The position numbers and the translations under genes are program-made. DNA of 64,000 nt from Candidatus Propionivibrio dominans (lineage in GTDB: Bacteria; Pseudomonadota; Gammaproteobacteria; Burkholderiales; Rhodocyclaceae): positions 1 to 64,000 of the forward strand of contig JADJNC010000006.1 of assembly GCA_016709335.1 (NCBI GenBank), written 5' to 3'. Of this stretch, positions 46,692 through 56,164 are shown one piece after another. The notes under the pieces are model-generated. The model was not told the DNA's origin. It saw only the letters and a list, made by a program, of their open reading frames with translations, and did not search any database. Each line of letters opens with the position of its first letter. Position 1 is the stretch's first letter.

Positions 46692-47803
46692 GCCGGCAGA
46701 CCCAGATTACGCGTCAATATGGCAAACACGGCGTCAACAACAATCACCACGGTAATCGCCGTGACTACCGCCGCTGTGGTTTTTGATGACAGGCTCTCGG
46801 TATTCGGCTTTACCTTCAGACCAAAGTGGCAGGCGATCAGCGCGATCAACAGGCCGAAAAAGAAGCCCTTGCCGATCCCGATCCAGACGTTACCCACCGG
46901 AACCGCCTTGGGTAGCGCCTCAATGAAAAAACCATAGGACAGACCCATCTGCAGATTGGCCGACACCATGCCGCCGATGATCCCTGCCGCCGAACACCAG
47001 ACGACGAGCAGCGGCATGGAGATCGATAGCGCGGCCACCTTGGGCAGGACCAGACGCACACTGCGCGAAACACCCATCGTCGCCAGCGCATCGATCTCTT
47101 CGGTCACCCGCATGACGCCAATCTGCGCCGTCATCGCCGAACCGGATCGTCCAGCCACCAGAACGGCAACAATCACCGGCCCCAGCTCACGAATAATGCT
47201 GATCCCGAGCAGATTGACGATGTAAATATCGGCACCGAAAGTTTTGAGCTGCAATGAGGACAGGTATGACAGCACGACACCAATCAGGAAACCGACCAGC
47301 GCCGTCACCGGTAGCGCCTGAGCACCGCTCTTGTAGAGATTGGCCGAGAACTCGCGCCACGGAATGTCATGCGGATGCGAACATAGATACGCCACATCGA
47401 GCAGCAACTGCCCGATCAGCGTAATGATCTCGCGCATGTTCTTGAACCCTGACAAGGCAAGCTGCCCCAGGGCAAGAACCGCAGCCAGCCGAGACGCCTG
47501 AGGCCTTGACGCATCAACCGACGGGATGCTCGCCGCCCGCTCGAGAACCGAGCGCTGCTGCGGCAAGGCATTGAGCGAATCGGGCCAGCGCCGACCCCAG
47601 GCCCGCCAGAGAAGAATGGCACCCACACTGTCGATGCGCGGAATGGCTTGCAAATCCCAGACCGGATGGCTTGCCGCCAGCGCCTGCAGGCGCGCTTCAA
47701 GCCCGGAAATCGGTGTCGGCAGATGGGCCAGCGTCCAGTCGCCGGAAAGAATCACATGGAGCCGCCCGGCGCGCTCATCGGTGTCTATCGTGGACTCAGC
47801 CAC
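46688..47803 (-). CDS. STAS-fused MlaE-type permease
   Basis: 371 residues. An N-terminal STAS-like domain (about 1-95: LHVILSGDWTLAHLPTPISG, DLQAIPRIDSVGAILLWRAW) is fused to an MlaE permease (LPVTALVGFLIGVVLSYLSS, IIRELGPVIVAVLVAGRSGS, TEEIDALATMGVSRSV). In E. coli the STAS part is a separate gene, mlaB, so this is a natural fusion. It starts 5 bases after the ppx stop, which puts ppx first in this operon. Confidence 0.93.
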   Translation of the reverse strand: MAESTIDTDERAGRLHVILSGDWTLAHLPTPISGLEARLQALAASHPVWDLQAIPRIDSVGAILLWRAWGRRWPDSLNALPQQRSVLERAASIPSVDASRPQASRLAAVLALGQLALSGFKNMREIITLIGQLLLDVAYLCSHPHDIPWREFSANLYKSGAQALPVTALVGFLIGVVLSYLSSLQLKTFGADIYIVNLLGISIIRELGPVIVAVLVAGRSGSAMTAQIGVMRVTEEIDALATMGVSRSVRLVLPKVAALSISMPLLVVWCSAAGIIGGMVSANLQMGLSYGFFIEALPKAVPVGNVWIGIGKGFFFGLLIALIACHFGLKVKPNTESLSSKTTAAVVTAITVVIVVDAVFAILTRNLGLPA

Positions 47804-47808
47804 TGCGT

Positions 47809-49321
47809 CTACTCCAGCACCGCTGGCAGGCCCTGGGGCTTGACCCGTAATGCCGAACCAATACGTTTCCAGTTGAGGCTTTCATCGGCCAGCGCCGCCG
47901 CACTGAGCGGGTTGGCAAGCAGCCAGTCGGCGGGAAGTTCAAGCTGAAACCCGCCATCCAGTTGCCTGACGAGGAGCAGCGGCAATGGCTCATCATCACG
48001 CGAACGGTGCAACAGCGCGGACAGCCGAAGACAGAAAATCAGTCGCCAGATCGAGTCAGCGGACGGCGCCGACGGAAGCTTCTCCAGCTTGCCACGTTGC
48101 CCGAGCAAGAGTTGCGCGAGGCGTTCCTGATCCTTCTTTGAAAATCCGGGCATGTCGGCAAAGGTGACGATGTAAGCCCCATGTTTGTGAAAACCACCAT
48201 GCGCAATCGATATCCCGATTTCATGCAGTGCTACGGCCCAGCGCAGAAAGCGAACATCGCTCTCGTGTTCCATCGGGTCGACACTGATCAACTGTTCGAG
48301 CAATTCAAGTGCAGTCTGGCTGACACGCCCGGCCTGACGCGCATCCACCTGGTAGCGACGCATGAACTGTTGCACCGTCGCATCACGCATGTCCTGATGA
48401 TGAAAGCGCCCAAGCAGGTCGTAGAGCACGCCGAGGCGCAAGGCCCCATCGGAATAGGTCATGCGCTCGATACGCAGTTCGGAGAAGATCGCCGACATGA
48501 TCGCCAGCCCACCGGCAAAAACCGGAAGGCGCTCGCTGCTCCAGTCCCGCAAGCTTCAGTTCGGTCGCCGAACCGGCGCGAATGAGCATTGTGCGCAATC
48601 TGGACAGACCCTCACGGGTAATACCGCTGAGTCCATCGGGATTCAATCCGTTGCCTTCGAGCATATCGGCAATGGCGCGCGCGGTGCCCGAAGAACCGAC
48701 CGCTTCCGTCCAGCCGAGACGACGGTAATCCTGGGCGATCGTCTGGATTTCACGCGCAGCCGAGACTTCGGCCTCGCTGAAACGCTTCTTATCCACCTTG
48801 CCCTCCGGGAAGAAGCGCAGTGTATAGCTGACACAGCCCATGAACAGCGACTCCATGGCCAGAGGATCAAGTTTTTTTCCGATAATGAATTCGGTCGAGC
48901 CACCGCCGATATCGACGACCAAGCGCTTGTGTTTGTCGAGTGGCAGTGTATGTGCGACACCGATGTAAATCAGGCGGGCTTCCTCGCGCCCGCCGATGAC
49001 TTCGATCGGGAAACCCAACGCGGCCTCGGCCTGCGGGATAAATGCTCGCGCATTCTTGGCCACGCGCAAGGTATTGGTCGCCACCACACGCACCGCTTCA
49101 GGCTGAAAACCGCGCAAACGCTCGCCAAATCGACACAAGGTCTCAAGCGCACGCTGCTGGGCGACTTCATTGAGGTATTTTTCACGGGTCAGCCCGGAAG
49201 CCAGACGAACCGGCTCCTTCAGTGAATCAAGCGGGTAAATCTGATCGTCAACAACACGCCCGATCTGCAAACGGAAACTGTTGGAACCAAGATCAACCGC
49301 CGCGATCTGTTCGTAACCCAT
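47809..49321 (-). pseudogene. ppx: Exopolyphosphatase (Ppx/GppA) with +1 frameshift
   Basis: Ppx removes terminal phosphate from polyphosphate; relatives also hydrolyse pppGpp. Start ATG 49321 (MGYEQIAAVDLGSNSFRLQI) with GGGAG eight bases before. The ASKHA nucleotide-binding folds (RVVATNTLRVAKNARAF, VVDIGGGSTEFIIGKKL, GSSGTARAIADM) are followed by a frame break near 48542 (KLAGL then extra base). The next frame is SSERLPVFAGGLAIMSAIFS and an HD-like C-terminal domain with MRDATVQQFMRRYQVD, WAVALHEIGISIAHGGFHKH. Without one base it is about 503 residues. Divergent from ppk1 and directly upstream of the MCE transporter genes. Confidence 0.88.
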
Positions 49322-49491
49322 AGTCTGCACTCCCGGTCAAGGCTTGTTTTTATCGACGATCATTTTAACACTGCCAACCACGTCGCAATGGCTGGGAGCA
49401 TTGGCGCGAGCGTTTGAGAAACGGAATATTGGCCATGAATTCACAGAAACACTTCCTTGCATCGCTCATCCATTCCTGATTCAATGAAGCC

Positions 49492-51621
49492 ATGACTACT
49501 CGCACCGATATCGCGACGGCCAGCGCCGCACACTTCCCCAGCGAAAACTTCCTGAACCGTGAGCTGGGCATCCTGGCGTTCAACCGCCGCGTCCTGTCGC
49601 AGGCCAAAAACCCGCTCACACCGCTGCTTGAGCGCCTGCGTTTTCTGTGCATCGTCAGCAGCAATCTCGACGAATTTTTCGAAATCCGAGTCGCCGGCCT
49701 CAAGGAACAGCTCAAGCTGAACTCGGTTGCGGTCACCACCGATGGCCTGACCGCACGCGCCGCCTACCGTCTGGTCAGTGACGAAGCACACTCGCTGGTT
49801 GAAGAGCAATATGCCTTGCTCAACGATGAAATCCTTCCCAGGCTTGCCGAGGAGAGCATTCACTTTCTGCGCCGCTCGGCATGGACTGCCGGGCAACGCG
49901 AGTGGATCAAGGACTATTTTTTCCGTGAAGTGATGCCGGTGCTGACCCCGATCGGTCTTGATCCCTCGCACCCCTTCCCGCGCGTACTCAACAAGAGCCT
50001 CAATTTCGCCGTTGAACTCGATGGCAAGGACGCCTTCGGACGCAGTTCCGGCGCCGCCATCGTACAAGCCCCGCGGGTTCTGCCGCGCGTCATTCGCCTG
50101 CCGCAGGAACTCTGCAATTGCGAGTACGGTTTCGTATTTTTCTCCTCGGTGCTACACGCTTTCGTCGGCGAACTTTTCTCCGGAATGAACGTCCTCGGTT
50201 GTTACCAGTTCCGCGTCACGCGCAACAGCGACCTCTTCGTCGATGAAGAAGAGGTGAAGAACCTGCGTACCAAGATTCAGGGCGAATTACCGCAGCGGCA
50301 CTTTGGCGACGGCGTGCGGCTGGAGGTTGCGGACAATTGTTCGGAGGTCATGGCCGATTTCCTGCTCTCCCAGTTCAACCTGGGAGAGACCGATCTCTAT
50401 CGCGTTGCCGGCCCGGTTAACCTTGTTCGCCTGATGCAAGTACCCGATTGGGTCGCCCGTGACGATCTCAAGTTCGCTCCTTTCAGACCCGGTTTCCCCA
50501 AGTCGCTGCACAAGGGGCAGATCATTTTTGATGATATTCGCGCCAACGATGTCTTGCTGCATCATCCCTACCAGAGTTTTGCGCCGGTCATCTCGCTGAT
50601 CGACCAGGCAACGAGTGACCCGCAAGTCGTGGCCATCAAGATGACGGTTTACCGGACCGGAACCGACTCCGTACTGATGCAATCGCTGCTGCACGCTGCG
50701 CAGAACGGCAAAGAGGTCACCGTGGTCGTCGAGTTGATGGCGCGCTTTGACGAAGAGGCCAATATCGGCTGGGCAACCAAGCTGGAAGAGGTTGGCGCAC
50801 ACGTCGTCTATGGCGTCGTCGGCTACAAGACGCACGCCAAGATGCTGATGATCGTCCGTCGTGAAGAAGGAAAAACCGGTAGCCTGCTGCGGCGCTATGT
50901 GCATCTGGGTACCGGCAACTACCATCCGAGAACGGCGCGTCTGTACTCCGATTTCGGGCTGCTGACCAGCAATGAGGAGATCTGTGCCGATGTCAATGAG
51001 GTGTTCAAGCAGCTCACCGGTCTTGGTCGTGCCCAGACCCTGAAGCATCTCTGGCAGGCGCCTTTCTCGTTGCAGCAGAACATCCTTGCGTCCATCAAGG
51101 CAGAGGCCGCTGCCGCCGTTGCCGGCCAGCGCTCACGCATCATTGCCAAATTGAATTCACTGCTTGAGCCCGAAACCATCAGCGCGCTGTATGAGGCTTC
51201 GCAAGCCGGCGTAAAGATTGACCTGATCGTGCGCGGTGTTTGCGCGCTTCGGCCCGGAATCAAGGGCCTGTCGGAGAACATTCGCGTTCGCTCAATCATT
51301 GGCCGGCTACTCGAACATCATCGGGTATTCTATTTTTACGCGGGCGGCGAAGAGAAGGTTTATCTCTCAAGCGCCGACTGGATGGAGCGCAACTTCTTTC
51401 GCCGCATCGAGCTCGCCTTCCCGATACTCGACAGGAAGCTCAAACGCCGGGTCATCGCCGAAGGCCTGCAGATTTATCTGACCGACAACCAGCAGGCCTG
51501 GGAGATGGACGCCAACGGCAGCTACCATCTGCGCCGTGGTTCGCCCGACAAACCACGCTGCGCGCAGAGCGAACTGATCGAACTACTCAAACCTGATTTG
51601 CTCTCATGGAGCGAGCCCTAG
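49492..51621 (+). CDS. ppk1: Polyphosphate kinase 1
   Basis: 709 residues, full length. It makes polyphosphate from ATP and can run backwards. N-terminal domain FLNRELGILAFNRRVL, then LRFLCIVSSNLDEFFEIRVA; catalytic PLD-like half with VGYKTHAKMLMIVRRE (autophosphorylated His) and HLGTGNYHPRTARLYSDFG (second His), MERNFFRRIELAFPI at the C-terminal side. ppx is divergent, 170 bases away, so the intergenic stretch 49322-49491 carries both promoters. With Ppx and PpgK it completes a polyphosphate cycle. Confidence 0.97.
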   Translation: MTTRTDIATASAAHFPSENFLNRELGILAFNRRVLSQAKNPLTPLLERLRFLCIVSSNLDEFFEIRVAGLKEQLKLNSVAVTTDGLTARAAYRLVSDEAHSLVEEQYALLNDEILPRLAEESIHFLRRSAWTAGQREWIKDYFFREVMPVLTPIGLDPSHPFPRVLNKSLNFAVELDGKDAFGRSSGAAIVQAPRVLPRVIRLPQELCNCEYGFVFFSSVLHAFVGELFSGMNVLGCYQFRVTRNSDLFVDEEEVKNLRTKIQGELPQRHFGDGVRLEVADNCSEVMADFLLSQFNLGETDLYRVAGPVNLVRLMQVPDWVARDDLKFAPFRPGFPKSLHKGQIIFDDIRANDVLLHHPYQSFAPVISLIDQATSDPQVVAIKMTVYRTGTDSVLMQSLLHAAQNGKEVTVVVELMARFDEEANIGWATKLEEVGAHVVYGVVGYKTHAKMLMIVRREEGKTGSLLRRYVHLGTGNYHPRTARLYSDFGLLTSNEEICADVNEVFKQLTGLGRAQTLKHLWQAPFSLQQNILASIKAEAAAAVAGQRSRIIAKLNSLLEPETISALYEASQAGVKIDLIVRGVCALRPGIKGLSENIRVRSIIGRLLEHHRVFYFYAGGEEKVYLSSADWMERNFFRRIELAFPILDRKLKRRVIAEGLQIYLTDNQQAWEMDANGSYHLRRGSPDKPRCAQSELIELLKPDLLSWSEP

Positions 51622-51678
51622 GCGGCGTGAAAGATCAGGAATGTATACCGAAAAATAAGCGAATCAGACGAGGCCACC

Positions 51679-52596
51679 GTGAGCTACAGCGAAATCCCGC
51701 TGGATTCCAGCCTTTGCCAAACCCTGAATGGGGCGATCAGCCAATTCAGCGGATCACCCTGTCACATACAACAGGTCGCCGAGGTTGGCGGCGGTTCGAT
51801 TTCCCGGTCAGTCATTGCGCAGACCGCGATCGCACGCTGGTTCGTCAAACTCAACAGCGCTGATCTCCATGACATGTTCGAGGCGGAAGCGGACGGCCTG
51901 AGCGCGCTTGGCGCCTGCCCTGCCCTGCGCGTGCCGCGTGTCATCGCCCATGGCGTCAGCGGCCGGCAAGCCTATCTCCTTCTCGAGCACCTGAATTTGC
52001 AGCCCTTGCGCGAACGCGACAGCGGAACAAGGGCAGGACGTGCATTGGCCGAATTGCATCGCATCGAGGGAGACCGGTTTGGCTGGCATCGCGCCAACTT
52101 CATCGGCAGCACACCGCAGCACAATGGCGTAGAGCGTACCTGGCCGCTCTTCTTCGCGCGCCAGCGTCTCCTGCCTCAGCTTGAACTGGCCAGGCGCAAG
52201 GGATACAAGGGAAAACTCATCGCCGACAGCGAACGTCTCGCTGAAAAACTGCCGGCACTGTTCGTTGACTACCAGCCGAACATCAGCCTGCTGCACGGCG
52301 ATCTATGGCATGGTAACGCGGCGCTGGACGAGTCGGGCGTGCTGGCGCTATTCGATCCGGCAGTGTATTACGGCGACCGCGAGGCCGATCTGGCGATGAG
52401 CGAACTGTTCGGCGGCTTCCCGGACAGTTTTTACGCCGCCTATCGCCAGGCCTGGCCGCTGGCCGACGGCTTTGAACAGCGCAAAACGCTGTACAACCTC
52501 TATCATGTCCTCAACCACCTCAACCTGTTCGGAAGCGGCTACCTAAATCAGGCCGAACGCATGGTCGCCACGCTTCTGGCGGAGATCGGCCGCTGA
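51679..52596 (+). CDS. Fructosamine kinase family protein
   Basis: 305 residues from GTG 51679. Ketosamine-3-kinase fold: VAEVGGGSISRSVIAQTAIA (nucleotide site), RWFVKLNSADLHDMFEAEAD, VPRVIAHGVSGRQAYLLLEH, catalytic loop LLHGDLWHGNAALDESG, FDPAVYYGDREADLAMSELF. Phosphorylates protein-bound fructosamine or ribulosamine to start deglycation. It reads in the same direction as ppk1, 57 bases downstream, and may share its transcript. Confidence 0.9.
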   Translation: MSYSEIPLDSSLCQTLNGAISQFSGSPCHIQQVAEVGGGSISRSVIAQTAIARWFVKLNSADLHDMFEAEADGLSALGACPALRVPRVIAHGVSGRQAYLLLEHLNLQPLRERDSGTRAGRALAELHRIEGDRFGWHRANFIGSTPQHNGVERTWPLFFARQRLLPQLELARRKGYKGKLIADSERLAEKLPALFVDYQPNISLLHGDLWHGNAALDESGVLALFDPAVYYGDREADLAMSELFGGFPDSFYAAYRQAWPLADGFEQRKTLYNLYHVLNHLNLFGSGYLNQAERMVATLLAEIGR

Positions 52597-52829
52597 AGCC
52601 GGTGCGATTTACTGATCAGTTCCCTGGCGCTGTTCATCCACATCACCTGGCAGTGAGCATAACGAACAGCACGACTTGAAAACGACGGATTGTTGATTGC
52701 TGCCCTTGATAAATCCTTGCAGGGTGCACACCTGTCGCTTCTGGATGCCGCTTGCTCAAGCTGAAAGCACTCAAAGCGTTCAGGATAGGCTAGCATCGGG
52801 TTTCAGAAAAATTTCGAGCGGAGACCGTT

Positions 52830-53585
52830 GTGGAAATATTGGGCATTGATGTGGGTGGAACGGGTATCAAGGCGGCCATCGTTGAAACCGCCACCGGAGT
52901 ACTGCTGACTGAGCGCACCCGGATCGAGACACCGCGACCGGCAACACCCGAAGCGATCGGGCAGACACTGAAAACCATGCTGGATCAGAATCAGTGGTCG
53001 GGAGTACCGATTGGCATGGGCTTTCCTGCCGCCATCCAGCACGGTATCGCACGCACCGCCGCCAACATCGACAATTCCTTTATCGGACTGCCGGTCGCCG
53101 AATATTTTTCGCAGCACACCGGTTGCCCGGTTTATATGGCCAACGACGCCGATGCCGCCGGTCTGGCAGAAATGCGCTTCGGTGCCGGCATGGGCCATCC
53201 GGGTGTGGTGCTGATCGTAACCATTGGCACCGGTCTGGGCACCGCCCTCTTCGTCGATGGTCACTTGTTACCCAACACCGAACTTGGCCACGTATTGCTT
53301 GCCAATGGCATTGAAGGAGAACGCTTCGCTTCCGAGTCGGTGCGTATCGTCAATCAACTCAAATGGAGGGAATGGGGACCGCGCCTGAACCTGTATCTGA
53401 CCACCATGGAGAACCTGTTCTGGCCTGACCTGATTATTCTGGGCGGTGGCGTCAGCGATAAACTGCACAAGTTCTCACCAATGATCACCACCAAGGCGCC
53501 GGTGGTTGCAGCCAGCTTCCTGAATCAGGCCGGATTGGTCGGTGCCGCGCTGTTTGCCGAGGAAGAGATCAACCGCGGGCGCTGA
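52830..53585 (+). CDS. ppgK: Polyphosphate glucokinase (PpgK-type ROK protein)
   Basis: 251 residues from GTG 52830. Phosphate-1 motif [51 protein letters not shown], phosphate-2 [23 protein letters not shown] and [18 protein letters not shown], closely resembling actinobacterial polyphosphate glucokinases and lacking the zinc motif of other ROK proteins. It phosphorylates glucose with polyphosphate, possibly also ATP. The neighbourhood of ppk1 and ppx supports polyphosphate as donor. Confidence 0.88.
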   Translation: MEILGIDVGGTGIKAAIVETATGVLLTERTRIETPRPATPEAIGQTLKTMLDQNQWSGVPIGMGFPAAIQHGIARTAANIDNSFIGLPVAEYFSQHTGCPVYMANDADAAGLAEMRFGAGMGHPGVVLIVTIGTGLGTALFVDGHLLPNTELGHVLLANGIEGERFASESVRIVNQLKWREWGPRLNLYLTTMENLFWPDLIILGGGVSDKLHKFSPMITTKAPVVAASFLNQAGLVGAALFAEEEINRGR

Positions 53586-53668
53586 GCGTTTTTCCAGTCA
53601 GCATAGCTCGGGTTAGCGACTTTCACGGCTCCGCATTTGCCAGGCGGCCAGGCCGGGCACAGGGGTTT

Positions 53669-55894
53669 TCACGCGCGGCGGGCACCCAGCACGCCCTCAA
53701 CTTCATGCAGCAGGATCAGTGTCTGCTTGAGTTGGCTGACGTTGCCGATTTCAGCGGTGAATTTCATGTGCGCCTTGCCCTGCTTCGATTGCGTATTGAC
53801 GGCGATCACATTGATTTTCTCGCGCGTCAGAACCTCCGAAATATCGCGCAGCAGGCCCTGACGGTCATTGGCATCAACCACGATATCGACTGCGAAAACA
53901 CCTTCGCTCTGACCGCCCCAATCGGTTTCGATTACGCGTTCCGGCTGCATCTTCCGCATGTTGGCAAAATTGGAACAATCGGCACGGTGAATAGATATGC
54001 CCTTGCCACGCGTGACAAAGCCGACAATCGGATCAGGCGGCGCAGGCTTGCAACAACCGGCAAGCTGGGTCAGCAACTTGTCGACACCAACGATCAGAAT
54101 GCCTTTCTCGGCTTCATCGCTGGCCTTGTGCTTGCGTACCGGGGTTTCGCTTGAGACGCGCTCATCCGGCGGCGACTCGCTGCCACGCACGGCTGACTGG
54201 AGCTGGCGCAGGTTCAACTCGGAACGCGCCAGCGCAATGAACAGATCGTCGGTTTTGGCGAAACCCAGCCTGCTCGCTAGCTCATCGATCTTGGTACCGG
54301 TCTCGCCCATGCGCTGCAACTCGCGGTTAACGATGGCCCTCCCTTCGGCCAGCGTTTTTTCCAGGGCTCGCGAGGAGAACCAATGCCGAGCCTTGGCCCG
54401 CGCCCGCTGGGTAAAAAGATAACCGAGCAGCGAATTGAGCCAGTCACGCGACGGCCCGCCCTGTTTGGCGACGACGATTTCTACCCGCTGCCCGGTTTCG
54501 AGCGGCGTATTGAGCGAAACCAGCGCACCATCGACCTTGGCGCCCCGGCAGCGATGGCCCAGGTCGGTATGCACCCGGTAGGCAAAATCAACCGGCGTCG
54601 AACCGCGGGGCAGATCGACGACCAGACCTTGCGGGGTCATGACATAGATCGTATCGTCGAGCGCGGCTTCCTTGTAATGCTTCACCCAGTCCGACGAATC
54701 GGCGACCTCGTCCTTCCAGGTCAGAAGCTGGCGCAGCCAGGCAATCTTTTCGTCGTAACTGTCTTCGGACGAATGCTTGCCACCTTCCTTGTAACGCCAG
54801 TGCGCCGCCACGCCGAGTTCAGCATGCGTATGCATATCGAGGGTGCGAATCTGCACTTCAAGCGAACGCCCGTCCGGGCAACTGACCGCCGTATGCAGCG
54901 AACGGTAATTGTTACCTTTCGGATTCGAAATGTAGTCGTCGAATTCCTTTGAAATCGGCGACCACATGTTGTGCACCAGACCGAGCACCGTATAGCAATC
55001 CTTCACGTCTCCGAGAATCACGCGCAGCGCACGCACGTCGTAGACTTCGGAGAAGGCGACGTCCTTCTTGCGCATCTTGTTCCAGATACTGAAGATGTGC
55101 TTCGGGCGACCGTAAATCTCGGCACCCTTGATACCCGCCGCCTCCATTTCCCGCTTAAGGCGATCGATAGCGTCGGTAATGAACTGTTCGCGCTCGCCAC
55201 GCTTTTCATCGAGCTGACTGGCAATCTTCTTGTAGATGTCCGGCTGCAGAAAGCGGAAAGAAAGATCCTCCAGCTCCCACTTCAGCTCCCACACGCCGAG
55301 CCGATTGGCCAGCGGCGAATAGATTTCCAGGGTTTCACGCGCCACCTGAACACGAAGTTCATCAGGCACCTCGGCATAGTGACGCATGGTCTGGGTGCGC
55401 GAAGCCAGCCTGAGCAGAACGACGCGGATATCCTCGACCATGGCCAGCAACATCTTGCGCAGGATTTCGATCTGCGCCTTCATTTCGACCGGATTGTGTT
55501 CGCCGCTGTCCACCGAATGCGCGACGAAGCCGCGCGCAATCGGGCGCAGGCGATTCAGGCGGGTAATACCGCCGACCAGATTCGCCGCGGCCGTACCAAA
55601 GCGTTCTTCAACATGCTGGAGGCCGTGTTCATCGTAAGTCGGCACTGCAAAAAGCAGCGCAGCCAGACGACTGTCAGCGTCCAGCTTCAATCCGACCAGA
55701 ATCAATGCCATCCCCAGCGCGTGGTGCCAGACCCCTTCTCCACTCCCCAGTTTGAGATCGGCGTAGATCGATTGGGCGAACTCGGCGGCGCGGCGGATTT
55801 TTTCCGTCTCTTCGGCGGAAAGGCCTTCACTCAAGGTTTGCAGGGAGTGTTCGAAGTCGCTCTGGGCGGCGACGGAATGGACAACAGAAACCAT
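53669..55894 (-). CDS. relA: (p)ppGpp synthetase, RelA type
   Basis: 741 residues. The N-terminal hydrolase-like domain has lost the HD pair (ADSRLAALLFAVPTYDE in place of HDVVED), so it should be synthetase-only. Synthetase motifs: GRPKHIFSIWNKMRKKDVAF, NPKGNNYRSLHTAV, LEVQIRTLDMHTHAELGVAA. TGS domain YVMTPQGLVVDLPRGSTPVD, helical and zinc-finger-like region LTQLAGCCKPAPPDPIVGFV, and C-terminal ACT DANDRQGLLRDISEVLT. TATAAT lies about six bases upstream of the ATG, with no Shine-Dalgarno, so the message may be leaderless or have another start. It synthesises alarmone on uncharged tRNA stress. Confidence 0.93.
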   Translation of the reverse strand: MVSVVHSVAAQSDFEHSLQTLSEGLSAEETEKIRRAAEFAQSIYADLKLGSGEGVWHHALGMALILVGLKLDADSRLAALLFAVPTYDEHGLQHVEERFGTAAANLVGGITRLNRLRPIARGFVAHSVDSGEHNPVEMKAQIEILRKMLLAMVEDIRVVLLRLASRTQTMRHYAEVPDELRVQVARETLEIYSPLANRLGVWELKWELEDLSFRFLQPDIYKKIASQLDEKRGEREQFITDAIDRLKREMEAAGIKGAEIYGRPKHIFSIWNKMRKKDVAFSEVYDVRALRVILGDVKDCYTVLGLVHNMWSPISKEFDDYISNPKGNNYRSLHTAVSCPDGRSLEVQIRTLDMHTHAELGVAAHWRYKEGGKHSSEDSYDEKIAWLRQLLTWKDEVADSSDWVKHYKEAALDDTIYVMTPQGLVVDLPRGSTPVDFAYRVHTDLGHRCRGAKVDGALVSLNTPLETGQRVEIVVAKQGGPSRDWLNSLLGYLFTQRARAKARHWFSSRALEKTLAEGRAIVNRELQRMGETGTKIDELASRLGFAKTDDLFIALARSELNLRQLQSAVRGSESPPDERVSSETPVRKHKASDEAEKGILIVGVDKLLTQLAGCCKPAPPDPIVGFVTRGKGISIHRADCSNFANMRKMQPERVIETDWGGQSEGVFAVDIVVDANDRQGLLRDISEVLTREKINVIAVNTQSKQGKAHMKFTAEIGNVSQLKQTLILLHEVEGVLGARRA

Positions 55895-56164
55895 GGCGCA
55901 ATTATAAGCTTTTTAAGCGACAGGCTTGCGTGGATAGCAGCAGCGGAAACGCCTGAAATTCGGGGAATCCGGTTATCGTCAATGATGCGCAGTGCTCGTG
56001 TGCAAGCTGAAAAGTCAAAGCGGGAGTACGCTGGCCAACTCATACTACGGCAGCAGAAGACCATTTCAATGGCATGCATTTGCCATGTTCATCTTTCGCT
56101 TACGGGCAACGGCCATCAGGGAAAATGACACTCGGGCGTCCCCCCAGGCCAATTCCTTCTCCCG

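Noticed and set aside
54971..56128. 385-codon antisense frame opposite relA
   Set aside because: Shadow of relA synthetase region; no family features.
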